This document shows, in pieces, positions 8,627 to 17,032 of a stretch of DNA of 64,000 bases. Positions within the stretch are counted from its first letter, which is position 1, and every line of letters starts with the position of its first letter. The position numbers and the translations under genes were made by a program. The notes under the pieces are model-generated. The model ran no database searches. It saw only the letters and a list, made by a program, of their open reading frames with translations, and had not been told where the DNA came from. The stretch comes from HXMU1428-3 sp965215715 (GTDB lineage: Bacteria > Pseudomonadota > Alphaproteobacteria > Rhizobiales > HXMU1428-3), in contig OZ244129.1 in assembly GCA_965215715.1 (NCBI GenBank), forward strand, positions 2,294,001 through 2,358,000, in the 5' to 3' direction.

Positions 8627-10237
8627 ATGAACCAGCGTCAGAAATTTGGGTTTTTTTTAACTGCCCTTGTTGCCTTGCCCGTTTTTAGTCTTGGATTGTT
8701 TGGTCTAAACACCATGAAATCAGAGCTAAATACCTATCAATTGCAAGAACAGCAGGTGATGTCGGCGCGTTTGAGCCAGCTGGACCAAAAAGTTAGCCAA
8801 CATCTTGTTCAGCTAAAACGTCAATTGCAAACTGATGTGCTTGATGTTCACTCACAAGGATTATGGGCACTGCGCTGCACATTCCAACAAAGTTGCCCTC
8901 AATATGAAGAGCAACGCATTAATCTGATTGTCTCATTTGATGAGAATGACGATCGCATTTATCCGCCCAGAGAAGTCACTGAGCAACTATATCCAGAAAG
9001 TCAGACGCTCAAACAAATATCGAGTGCTCTTAGTACAGCGAAAACCAAATTATACAATTTGCCTGATCCGTCTCGGTTGCAAGGTGTTTGGTCAACCTAT
9101 CTCACCTCAAAGGGGCATAAACTTTTATATTGCTGGAGGGATAAAATAAAATACACCTACTGTGCTGCCCTTAATCGGGAATGGATTATTAAGGAAGTCA
9201 GCAAAGTGCTTGCTCAAGAGTTTTCCCAAAATAACTCTGAACATATTCGGCTCGTTGACACGGATAGCAAGCATATTTGGCAAAACAAAGATCCGACCAA
9301 TGACACCATTACAGCCCAAAAACAACTTTCTAATCCTTTATATTTCTGGCGCTTAGAGGCCATTCAAACCAAACCAACAACCAGCAGAAATTTCTTTTTG
9401 ACCATTGCCGCGCTGACTTTACCTTTGGCGGCACTTTTAACTCTGATCGCTGTTTTCCTCTTTCGATCACAAAAACAAGCTTTGGCTGAAGCGGACAAAC
9501 GCACAGCAATTGCGGCCAGTGTTTCGCATGAATTGCGCACCCCCTTAACAAACTTACAACTTTATGCAGATCTCATTTTGTCCAAAACAAAAAAGAGCCC
9601 TTCAACTGACACCAATAAAGACATTACCAGTTACACAAAAGTCATCGCGGCTGAAACGGCACGCCTTTCTGATCTGGTCAACAATGCGTTGACCATCTCA
9701 AAAGGAAAAAATCCAAATCAGCGTTTAAAAACGTCGGCTGTGCCTGATCATATCATCACCGAGACCATCAGCCGTCTGACCCCGTTGCTGGGTGATGATC
9801 ATAAGAAAATTTCCTATAACTTGGCCGCTTCAGAACCCGTTATGATTGACATCAGCGCACTTGAACAAATATTGGTGAACCTGATTGATAATGCGCGCAA
9901 ATATGCCCATGGCAAACGCATTCGTATAAGTTCAAAACTCGATCCTTCAAAATTTACCCTCATTGTTCGTGATTGGGGCTCTGATTTTAAATCAGGCAAG
10001 GTCACTGGGCTTTTTTCTCCTTTTTCGCAACAAAACACCCCCCAAGCTGGAACAGCTGCAAATGAGGGCTTTGGCCTTGGTCTGGCGGTGTGCAAACAGT
10101 TAGCTCAGGCCAATAATGGCACCATTACCTGTGAACCGGCTCATCCAGGTGCTCGCTTCATCGTCACCTTACAAATAGAGCCAAGTCAGCAAACATTCGC
10201 CAAACACCAAAAGGAAGCTTCATCATGCATATCTTAA
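8627..10237 (+). CDS. Two-component sensor histidine kinase
   Basis: Membrane histidine kinase, partner of the response regulator that overlaps its end. Membrane segments lie at about residues 7-28 and 256-279, enclosing a periplasmic sensor of roughly 225 residues with three Cys residues. The H-box SVSHELRTPLTNLQ has His near 301. The N-box LVNLIDNARKYA and G-boxes VRDWGSD and GFGLGLAVCK follow. The start is uncertain: the ATG at 8627 has no strong ribosome site, a TTG at 8621 lies eight bases after AGG, and the frame is open to a TTG at 8591. The signal sensed is unknown. The sensor domain resembles nothing recognised. Confidence 0.9.
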   Translation: MNQRQKFGFFLTALVALPVFSLGLFGLNTMKSELNTYQLQEQQVMSARLSQLDQKVSQHLVQLKRQLQTDVLDVHSQGLWALRCTFQQSCPQYEEQRINLIVSFDENDDRIYPPREVTEQLYPESQTLKQISSALSTAKTKLYNLPDPSRLQGVWSTYLTSKGHKLLYCWRDKIKYTYCAALNREWIIKEVSKVLAQEFSQNNSEHIRLVDTDSKHIWQNKDPTNDTITAQKQLSNPLYFWRLEAIQTKPTTSRNFFLTIAALTLPLAALLTLIAVFLFRSQKQALAEADKRTAIAASVSHELRTPLTNLQLYADLILSKTKKSPSTDTNKDITSYTKVIAAETARLSDLVNNALTISKGKNPNQRLKTSAVPDHIITETISRLTPLLGDDHKKISYNLAASEPVMIDISALEQILVNLIDNARKYAHGKRIRISSKLDPSKFTLIVRDWGSDFKSGKVTGLFSPFSQQNTPQAGTAANEGFGLGLAVCKQLAQANNGTITCEPAHPGARFIVTLQIEPSQQTFAKHQKEASSCIS

Positions 10238-10941
10238 TTGCCGAAGATGATCACAATTTGAGACATGGACTAGAGGTGCTTTTAAAAGAAGAAGGGTTTG
10301 ACTGCACAACAACAGAAAATGGACATGAAGCCTTCCTGGCGTTTGAAAAACAAAAGCCGGATTTTTGCATTTTTGATGTTATGATGCCTGAACTAGATGG
10401 TTTTGAATTATGCCGCCTTATTCGTCAACATGATGAAAACATCCCGATCATTCTGTTAACTGCTAAGGGGGAAGAAGTTGATAGAGTAGTCGGGCTTGAA
10501 CTTGGAGCCGATGATTATATTGCAAAACCCTTTGGCACAAGGGAATTGATTGCGCGGATTAAAGCCATAACCCGGCGTGTGGCCAAACCGGGCAATAAAA
10601 CCTTAAACAAATCTGCCCCCTTTATCATGGGGCATCTTTCGATTGATCCTACGACTTTGCGGGCGCAGACGGGTAACAAAATCATTGAACTTACTTTGCG
10701 AGAATTAAATGTCTTAGAAATGCTGTTTCAGAACAAGGGAATGGTTATCAAGCGGCATGACTTATTTGAAAAATGCTGGGGGCGTCCTTACATGGCCAAT
10801 AGCCGGGCACTGGACCAGTTTGTTTCACAGCTGCGTCAAAAAATTGAAGTGGACGCGACCAATCCAAGCATCATCAAAACCGTGCACGGGGTTGGTTATC
10901 GTTATGAAGAGACGACAAAGCAAAGTAATGGGTTGACTTAA
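10225..10941 (+). CDS. OmpR/PhoB-family response regulator
   Basis: DNA-binding regulator of 238 residues. The receiver (1-120) has the acidic pair in IAEDDHN, phosphoacceptor D51 in FDVMMPELDGF, Thr in LLTAKGEE and Lys in IAKPFG. A winged-helix effector occupies about 135-228, with ELTLRELNVLEML, the recognition-helix region and the C-terminal TVHGVGYRYE. The start overlaps the kinase stop by 13 bases and is preceded by AAGGAAG, indicating translational coupling and a genuine two-component pair. Targets cannot be deduced. Confidence 0.93.
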   Translation: MHILIAEDDHNLRHGLEVLLKEEGFDCTTTENGHEAFLAFEKQKPDFCIFDVMMPELDGFELCRLIRQHDENIPIILLTAKGEEVDRVVGLELGADDYIAKPFGTRELIARIKAITRRVAKPGNKTLNKSAPFIMGHLSIDPTTLRAQTGNKIIELTLRELNVLEMLFQNKGMVIKRHDLFEKCWGRPYMANSRALDQFVSQLRQKIEVDATNPSIIKTVHGVGYRYEETTKQSNGLT

Positions 10942-10951
10942 ATTTCACACC

Positions 10952-11515
10952 TTAATCAAACAAAGCGTCAATTTCATCCTGGACAGCCTCAGGGCATTCT
11001 GGATCCATTGCTGCGCTCAATTCCACCACATTGCTGGTTCCCTCATTGACAATGTCAGCAGCTTTGCCAATTAAGTCGCGCACCTGCGGTGTCATTTGGG
11101 TGCAAAATTCCACCAGCCTATCTGTTTGTTGGCGCTCCATCGAGGATTTAATTTCATCCAACAAACCAACCAGAGTGCCATTTAGCTCATCAACCACACT
11201 GTCAAATTCTTGGCGGATATCAACGGGGGCATGCTCATAAGCTTTCACGGCCAGCTCTTTATCCCTGAACCCTGTCACTTCAAAATGCTCTTCATAAGAA
11301 AGCGGAGACCACTCCAAGACATCTTCTGCAAAAGTTTCCGGATCAGCCGGTAACATTTCGATAAGCATCAACACCCCACTAAAATGATTAAGGTAATCAG
11401 TGGTCAACATTGATTTTTTATTGATATTTGTTCCATCAAGGTGTGAGCGATAATGCTCTGTCATGGAACTTTGAAACTTTTGCTGAACGGCGGCCGCCAA
11501 ACCATTATCAGTCAT
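10952..11515 (-). CDS. Uncharacterised helical protein ending in a FliM/CheZ-like CheY-binding peptide
   Basis: No domain family was recognised in these 187 residues. The protein is acidic, probably all-helical and cytoplasmic, with no signal peptide or membrane segment. Its last residues, VQDEIDALFD, closely resemble the CheY-P-binding peptide at the N-terminus of FliM (SQ-x-EIDALL) and the end of the cheZ-like protein 6 kb away (SQDAIDDLF). By inference it may bind a phosphorylated CheY and act as a CheZ-type phosphatase or adaptor. The QDITGQ signature of CheZ is missing. It is convergent with the response regulator, with a 10-base gap. Confidence 0.6.
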   Translation of the reverse strand: MTDNGLAAAVQQKFQSSMTEHYRSHLDGTNINKKSMLTTDYLNHFSGVLMLIEMLPADPETFAEDVLEWSPLSYEEHFEVTGFRDKELAVKAYEHAPVDIRQEFDSVVDELNGTLVGLLDEIKSSMERQQTDRLVEFCTQMTPQVRDLIGKAADIVNEGTSNVVELSAAMDPECPEAVQDEIDALFD

Positions 11516-11753
11516 TTTACTCTAACTCGCACAATACAATAAAACTCTACTAACTTACCCATGCATATTGGTGGGCAAACTCATAACTTGCTAGCTAGTT
11601 TGCGTCATAGTGGTTTCTAAATGGTTACAAAATGAATATTATTTTATTAAAATGGTACGAAAGCAGATAAAAGGGGAAAGAAACCCTCAATAAGAGACAA
11701 AATACAGCTGAAACGCAGTTTTAATCCATCCTCTAGCCTTATGAAAGCCTCTC

Positions 11754-12425
11754 ATGTGCTCAAGATTTGCCGTTATCTCTCCGCCAAACACAATAAAAAA
11801 GCTGTTTAACTTGCCGATTGAGGCTTCTTTTCCCCCACGTGAGCACATTGCCCCTTCCGAGCCTATTATGATTGTCAGAAACTCCTACGCCAACAAACGA
11901 GAGATGGTGTTGGTCAGATGGGGGCTTATTCCGCACTGGGTCAAAGAGCCAGATGACTTTGCCCTGATCATCAATGCCAGAGCTGAAACATTGCTTCAAA
12001 AACCTTCTTTTCGCACCTCTCTTGCCCATAAACGTTGCCTTATTCCAGCAGATGCCTTTTACGAATGGTCCGGCCCTAAAAACAACCGCCAAATGCACAA
12101 ACTAGAAGAAGTTGGCCAATCACCTATGGCCTTTGCTGGTTTGTGGGATCATTGGCTGGGTGCTGATGGCAGTGAATTTGAGAGCGCTGTGATTATTACA
12201 GTTGCGGCCAATCAAGATGTCGCCCCTGTGCATGACCGCATGCCTGCGATTATTGAAAAACAAGATTTTGAAGACTGGTTGGATGTTAAAAACGTGCGGG
12301 CTAAGGAAGCTTTGAAATTATTGAAACCGGCGCCTTCTGGATACTTAAATATAAAAGATATCAATAAAGACGGGTCAAAGGCTAAGAAACATCCCCCGGC
12401 AACAGAGCAAGGTGAGCTGTTTTGA
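11754..12425 (+). CDS. SOS response-associated peptidase (SRAP, YedK/HMCES type)
   Basis: DNA-repair protein that forms a thiazolidine crosslink with abasic sites in single-stranded DNA. The required N-terminal Met-Cys is present (MCSRFAV), fixing the start at 11754, because Cys2 becomes the reactive N-terminus. Other active-site positions are visible in LIINARAET (Asn), IPADAFYEW (Glu) and VHDRMPAII (His). At 223 residues it is full length for the family. It stands alone between a convergent and a co-directional gene, and no LexA box was identified upstream. Confidence 0.93.
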   Translation: MCSRFAVISPPNTIKKLFNLPIEASFPPREHIAPSEPIMIVRNSYANKREMVLVRWGLIPHWVKEPDDFALIINARAETLLQKPSFRTSLAHKRCLIPADAFYEWSGPKNNRQMHKLEEVGQSPMAFAGLWDHWLGADGSEFESAVIITVAANQDVAPVHDRMPAIIEKQDFEDWLDVKNVRAKEALKLLKPAPSGYLNIKDINKDGSKAKKHPPATEQGELF

Positions 12426-12524
12426 AACATTGCATATCTTTAATATTCCAACTCTTTTAAATACTCCTTGCCTTAAGTATAATCTGTGAAATCCAACATG
12501 ATGATTTGGAAAAGGGGATGGCCA

Positions 12525-14357
12525 ATGCGCTTTTTATTCTATTTTATACTTATGATGGGTCTTAGCGCGCCATGTGCCCCACAAGCTTTTGCCAAACGCA
12601 TCGGCCTTGTTATTGGCAACGATACTTATTCAAACCTTCCCCCCCACTATCAGTTACAAAAAGCTCAAAATGACGCTCGCGCCACCGCTGAAACATTCTC
12701 TAAACTTGGTTTTGATATTTTAAAAGGCTTTGATCTTAACCGGCGGGCTATGAATATAAAGCTCTCCACTCTTGCTAACAAAATTGAGCCTGGTGATGAG
12801 GTTCTGTTTTTCTTTGCTGGTCATGGCGTGCGTATTGGCGGGCTCAATTACCTGCTGCCCTCAGATATCCCCAGCATTGGCAGTGCTGATGAAAATTTAC
12901 TGAAAGCTGAATCACTGCGCGTAGATGAAATTACGGACTTATTGCGCCAGCGCGGTGCCCGCCTTTCCATCCTGGTGCTAGATGCGTGCCGCAACAACCC
13001 TTTTCAAGATAACAAGGGCCGCTCTATTGGTGGCAGGCGCGGCCTGGCCGCGATGGACCCACCAGAGGGAACTTTAATTTTATTCTCCGCCGGGGCTGGC
13101 CAAGCCGCTCTTGACCGGCTGGAGGAAAACGACCCCAACCCAAACTCTGTTTTCACCCGCACCTTTCTGCCCCTTGTTCAACAAGAAGGGTTAGAGCTTG
13201 CCCGCCTGTCTAGGCAGGTGAAAGCCAAAGTCCGTAACTTGGCTAAAAGCATTAATCACACCCAAACCCCGGCTATTTACAATGAGGTGATTGGCGATGT
13301 GTACTTGTCTGGAGCACCAAAAACCTCCAACAAAACGCCGATTGTGACGCAAAACAAAAGAGCTGACGAGATCCTTTGGGAAACTATAAAAAATTCTACG
13401 AATAAATCCGATTTTGAATTTTTCCTTAAAGAGCACCCGGGCAGCCCATATGCCTCATTGGCAAAATTAAAATCTGGCACATTTAAACAACAAAAACTCG
13501 CGCTGCAAACCGCCCCGAAACCAGACAAAAGACAAGATACTGGTGAGCGTGACTATAAGAAAGCGAAAGACTATTTTTTTGGGCAGAATGGCACTCAAAA
13601 AGATCTAACCCAAGCGTTTGAGTGGGCCCAAAAAGCCGCGCATAAAGATCTGACCATCGCAATGTCTTTTCTCGCCAAGCTATATAATACTGGCCAAGGC
13701 ACTCCAAAAGATCACACCCAAGCTTTCAAATGGTATCAAAAAACAGCCCAAAAAGGCCACACCGATGACATGATAGAACTTGCAACATTATACTATGAGG
13801 GTCTTGGCGTTGAAAAAGATTTTAGCCAAGCATTTCACTGGTTCAAAAAAGCGGCAGATCAAGGCAATACAGATGGGATGATACATCTGGCCTTGTTGTA
13901 TGATGCAGGTGAGGGTGTGACCACAGACAAGTCTCAAGTGGTTAAATTGGTTAAGAAAGCCGCGAACAAAGGAAATATTCAAGGCATGTATATACTCGCA
14001 GGCTTGTATGAAGAAGGTCACGGCGTTCCCCAGGACACTCAACTTGCTTTCAAATGGTATTTAAAAGCTGCGAATAAAGGAAATATACCTGCTATGTTGT
14101 CTCTCGCCCTTATATATGATTCAAACATAGCCGTGTTTAAAAATCCCCCTCAAGGGGCCCTTTGGATGTCAAAAGCCATCAAAGCAAAAAACGATTTTGC
14201 GCTCATAGAGATGACGACACATTTAAAAAAGAGATCTAAAGAGTTTCGCCGTGAATTCCAGAAGATAATGCATGCAGAAGGTGTATACACCGGTAAAATC
14301 GATGGTAATTTTGATGCCAGCACCATTGACGCTATCAAGCAGCTGGCAGGGCAATAA
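12525..14357 (+). CDS. Exported caspase-like (peptidase C14) protein with Sel1 repeats
   Basis: Periplasmic or secreted metacaspase-like protein of 610 residues. A signal peptide (residues 1-23, ending AFA) precedes a C14 domain (24-265) with the catalytic dyad His100 in FFFAGHG and Cys155 in LDACRNNPF. Five or so Sel1-type repeats follow (about 345-555; for example AFKWYQKTAQKGHTDDM), which usually mediate protein contacts. The last 30 residues, with GVYTGKIDGNFDASTIDAI, resemble half of a PG_binding_1 peptidoglycan-binding motif. The start at 12525 is chosen because AGGGG lies eight bases upstream. A GTG at 12486 would mask the signal peptide. The substrate is unknown. Confidence 0.88.
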   Translation: MRFLFYFILMMGLSAPCAPQAFAKRIGLVIGNDTYSNLPPHYQLQKAQNDARATAETFSKLGFDILKGFDLNRRAMNIKLSTLANKIEPGDEVLFFFAGHGVRIGGLNYLLPSDIPSIGSADENLLKAESLRVDEITDLLRQRGARLSILVLDACRNNPFQDNKGRSIGGRRGLAAMDPPEGTLILFSAGAGQAALDRLEENDPNPNSVFTRTFLPLVQQEGLELARLSRQVKAKVRNLAKSINHTQTPAIYNEVIGDVYLSGAPKTSNKTPIVTQNKRADEILWETIKNSTNKSDFEFFLKEHPGSPYASLAKLKSGTFKQQKLALQTAPKPDKRQDTGERDYKKAKDYFFGQNGTQKDLTQAFEWAQKAAHKDLTIAMSFLAKLYNTGQGTPKDHTQAFKWYQKTAQKGHTDDMIELATLYYEGLGVEKDFSQAFHWFKKAADQGNTDGMIHLALLYDAGEGVTTDKSQVVKLVKKAANKGNIQGMYILAGLYEEGHGVPQDTQLAFKWYLKAANKGNIPAMLSLALIYDSNIAVFKNPPQGALWMSKAIKAKNDFALIEMTTHLKKRSKEFRREFQKIMHAEGVYTGKIDGNFDASTIDAIKQLAGQ

Positions 14358-14358
14358 A

Positions 14359-15780
14359 TCAAAGCACCTTGCCTGGGTTCATTATCTTGTTTGGATCAAG
14401 CGCTTTTTTAACTGTTTTCATCAGGTCAAGCGCTACAGGATCTTTTACCCGTGCCAACAGATCCCGCTTCATCACCCCTATGCCATGCTCGGCACTAATC
14501 GATCCATTAAAGTCCAGCACGACCTCATAAACGGCCTCATTAAGAGCTTCCCATTTTGATAAAAAATCATTCTTGTCAGCGCCCTCAGGTTGGGAAACAT
14601 TATAATGAATATTGCCATCGCCAAAATGGCCAAATGGGACGGGGCGTGCGCCGGGGATCATCTTTTCCACAACCGCATCGGCTCTTTGAATAAAGGCTGG
14701 GATTTGCGCGACGGGCACACTCACATCATGCTTTATTGAGCCCCCTTGTGGTTTTTGCGCCTCTGACATTACTTCACGAAACGCCCAGAGTGATTGCCTT
14801 TGAGCTTGCGAGCTTGAAAGCACAGCTTCTTCGATTAATTGTCGAGACAGAGCCTTTTCAAGGACGGTTTCAAGTAAAGGCTCAACAATCCCTTGTTGCG
14901 TGCTTTCAAGTTCAATTATCCCATACCAGGGCCAGATCGTTTTCAGTGGCGGCTCTCCGGCTCGTCCTTGGTCACGCAAAAATTGCAAAGAAAAATCAAG
15001 GCCGCGATGCGATAGCATTTCAAAGGCACATAGGCTGGCCCCTGCTTGTTCTGAAACACGTTCAAACAGATTGGCCATCTGCTCAAGGCTCCGACATGCA
15101 ACAAAAGCCACTTGGCGCTCAAGGGGTAAGGAGAAAAGTTTCAAGCATGCGGCTGTGATAATCCCTAACGTGCCCTCAGCGCCTAAAAACAACGCCTTTA
15201 AATCATAGCCCGTATTATCCTTGCGCAAATCAGAAAGCCCGCGCCATATCTCACCAGAGGGCAACACCACCTCAAGCCCCAAGACCAAATCACGCATCAT
15301 GCCGTATTTCAGAACCTGGATGCCGCCGGCATTGGTGGAAAGGTTGCCTCCTATCTGACACGACCCTTCAGAGGCAAGGCTTAGAGGAAACAAGCGGTCG
15401 TGTTCTTGTGCATACTCTTGTGCCTCAAACAAAGTAACGCCAGCCTCGACAATCATGGACTGGCTGACAGGAGAAATGGACCGTTTTTTATTCAGCCGTT
15501 TTAAACTCACCACAACTTGCTCGCCCGACAAATCCGGTAACTGCCCGCCTACCAGGCCAGTATTACCCCCTTGTGGCACCAAAGGCGTGGCTGTCTGATT
15601 GGCAAGGCGCACAATCGCGGCCACCTCATCAACAGAGCCTGGTAACAGCACCAATTTGGTGGCCCCTTGGTACTTATCGCGCCATTCAGTTAAATAGGGG
15701 GCTTGTTGATCTGGTGATTGCAAAGCATATTTTGCGCCCACCACTTGAACAAACCGATCTATTAATTCTTGATTCATCAT
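14359..15780 (-). CDS. FAD-linked D-2-hydroxyacid dehydrogenase (D-lactate / D-2-hydroxyglutarate type)
   Basis: Flavoprotein of the VAO/PCMH family, 473 residues, oxidising a D-2-hydroxyacid and passing electrons to an acceptor such as a quinone or ETF. The FAD domain shows PLVPQGGNTGLVGG, ASEGSCQIGGNLSTNAGGI and DLKALFLGAEGTLGIIT. The cap and C-terminal part shows the metal site GHFGDGNIHYN and the end motif AEHGIGVMKR, which binds flavin in this family. It lacks the Fe-S modules of glycolate oxidase subunits. Substrate cannot be fixed from sequence, though the motifs fit the D-2-hydroxyglutarate / D-lactate clade. It is convergent with the caspase gene, with stop codons almost touching. 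Confidence 0.88.
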   Translation of the reverse strand: MMNQELIDRFVQVVGAKYALQSPDQQAPYLTEWRDKYQGATKLVLLPGSVDEVAAIVRLANQTATPLVPQGGNTGLVGGQLPDLSGEQVVVSLKRLNKKRSISPVSQSMIVEAGVTLFEAQEYAQEHDRLFPLSLASEGSCQIGGNLSTNAGGIQVLKYGMMRDLVLGLEVVLPSGEIWRGLSDLRKDNTGYDLKALFLGAEGTLGIITAACLKLFSLPLERQVAFVACRSLEQMANLFERVSEQAGASLCAFEMLSHRGLDFSLQFLRDQGRAGEPPLKTIWPWYGIIELESTQQGIVEPLLETVLEKALSRQLIEEAVLSSSQAQRQSLWAFREVMSEAQKPQGGSIKHDVSVPVAQIPAFIQRADAVVEKMIPGARPVPFGHFGDGNIHYNVSQPEGADKNDFLSKWEALNEAVYEVVLDFNGSISAEHGIGVMKRDLLARVKDPVALDLMKTVKKALDPNKIMNPGKVL

Positions 15781-15810
15781 ATAAAAAAACCACCGCCCAG
15801 CCGAAACCTT

Positions 15811-15930
15811 GCCTTAAATCTCATGGTTAGATTTTTGCATTTTAAATCAGCTTGTCAAGGACGCGGAGCGCAAGTGAAATCCTTGACAAGCTGATTTAAA
15901 ATGCAAAAATCTAACCATGAGATTTAAGGC
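15811..15930. repeat. 120 bp perfect palindrome, copy 1 of a dispersed element
   Basis: Two perfectly complementary 51-base arms (15811-15861 and 15880-15930) flank an 18-base loop. The outer end reads GCCTTAAATCTCATGGTTAG and the inner end CAGCTTGTCAAGGA. A second copy lies at 19591-19714 in the opposite orientation, as the loop sequences show, and a one-arm remnant is at 57868. It sits between the ends and starts of two minus-strand genes and contains no open frame. Confidence 0.95.
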
Positions 15931-15950
15931 ATGAGCCAAGCACTTACTTA

Positions 15951-16889
15951 TTAATCTTGTGCTGCCGCTCGGCGCAAACGATCATTAATCGCCAGCCCTA
16001 CGCCCTGGTTCGGAATGGGCCGCACAGCTATGCCGCTTACCCCTTGTGCATCCATCCAATGTAACCCGGCAAACAAACGCTGGGCAGCTTCCTCTAAATC
16101 TTCTTGTTCACTCAAATTATAAAATGGCACATCACGACCAACAGTTTCAGCGCCGAACCCTAGCACGCCCTCCCCTGGCCTGTGATCTTGGGCAAAAAGC
16201 CGCACGGCCGCTTTGGGTGAATAATGTTTAAGCAACGCGCCTGGTGAAACAGGGGCCTCCTGGTCCTGCTCAAGGCTCACAACTTTGATCCCACAGGCCG
16301 CTTCTAAAGCTTCTATCGTTATTGGGCCAGGACGTAATAAGATGATCTCTTTGTCCTCTTCTCCCATCTGCACAATGGTGGATTCAAGACCTTTTTCTGT
16401 GGTGCCCCCCTCCAAAACAAAATCCACATCTGGCAGCCCTTGGCGCACATGTTCTGCACTTGTCGGACTAACAGTGCCTGAAACGTTGGCACTGGGCGCT
16501 GCCAATGCCAGCCCACTTTGGCTTAGAACCATCTGTGCTAAGGGGTGCGCGGGACTGCGCAATGCAATGGTGTCCAACCCAGCGGTGACCAAACCAGAAA
16601 TACCGGCCTCTTTTTTTAACGGTACCACAAGGGTCAACGGGCCGGGCCAAAATACCTGAACCAAATGCCGGGCAACTTCAGAGAAATGGCCTATTTGTTC
16701 AGCTGCCTCTAAATCTTTAACATGGACAATCAAAGGGTTAAAGGATGGGCGTCCTTTAAGCTTAAACACTTTGCGCACAGCAATATCGTTTCGCGCATCA
16801 GCCGCCAAACCATAAACCGTCTCAGTTGGCAAAGCCACAACCCCCCATTGCTGCAAAATCTCAGCCACCTGTATTACATCTTCACGCAT
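15951..16889 (-). CDS. L-threonylcarbamoyladenylate synthase (TsaC/Sua5)
   Basis: Cytosolic enzyme making threonylcarbamoyl-AMP from Thr, bicarbonate and ATP for t6A37 tRNA modification. The YrdC domain (1-200) shows LPTETVYGLAADA, KGRPSFNPLIVHV and APSANVSGTVSPT. An additional C-terminal Sua5 domain (about 215-312) follows the linker SPGALLKHYSPKAAV, so this is the long Sua5-type form (312 residues), common in alphaproteobacteria, rather than the short TsaC. It follows the FAD dehydrogenase on the same strand, with the palindrome between. The pairing of a Sua5 gene with an FAD-linked oxidase is frequent in Hyphomicrobiales. Confidence 0.95.
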   Translation of the reverse strand: MREDVIQVAEILQQWGVVALPTETVYGLAADARNDIAVRKVFKLKGRPSFNPLIVHVKDLEAAEQIGHFSEVARHLVQVFWPGPLTLVVPLKKEAGISGLVTAGLDTIALRSPAHPLAQMVLSQSGLALAAPSANVSGTVSPTSAEHVRQGLPDVDFVLEGGTTEKGLESTIVQMGEEDKEIILLRPGPITIEALEAACGIKVVSLEQDQEAPVSPGALLKHYSPKAAVRLFAQDHRPGEGVLGFGAETVGRDVPFYNLSEQEDLEEAAQRLFAGLHWMDAQGVSGIAVRPIPNQGVGLAINDRLRRAAAQD

Positions 16890-17032
16890 TCATAACCCTT
16901 ATGAGCAAACACCTGCCCATTTTCATGGAAAATTCAGCCATATGACAAATTGAATACTTGCCAGAACCACCTTGAAAGCAATAGTCTTAAACTGAACAAG
17001 GTTCAAGGTCCGCCTTAAAAAGGAAAACCCAA

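Noticed and set aside
15811..15930. Insertion sequence or phage attachment site
   Set aside because: No transposase or integrase in the region, the element is wholly palindromic and non-coding, and no tRNA end is present.
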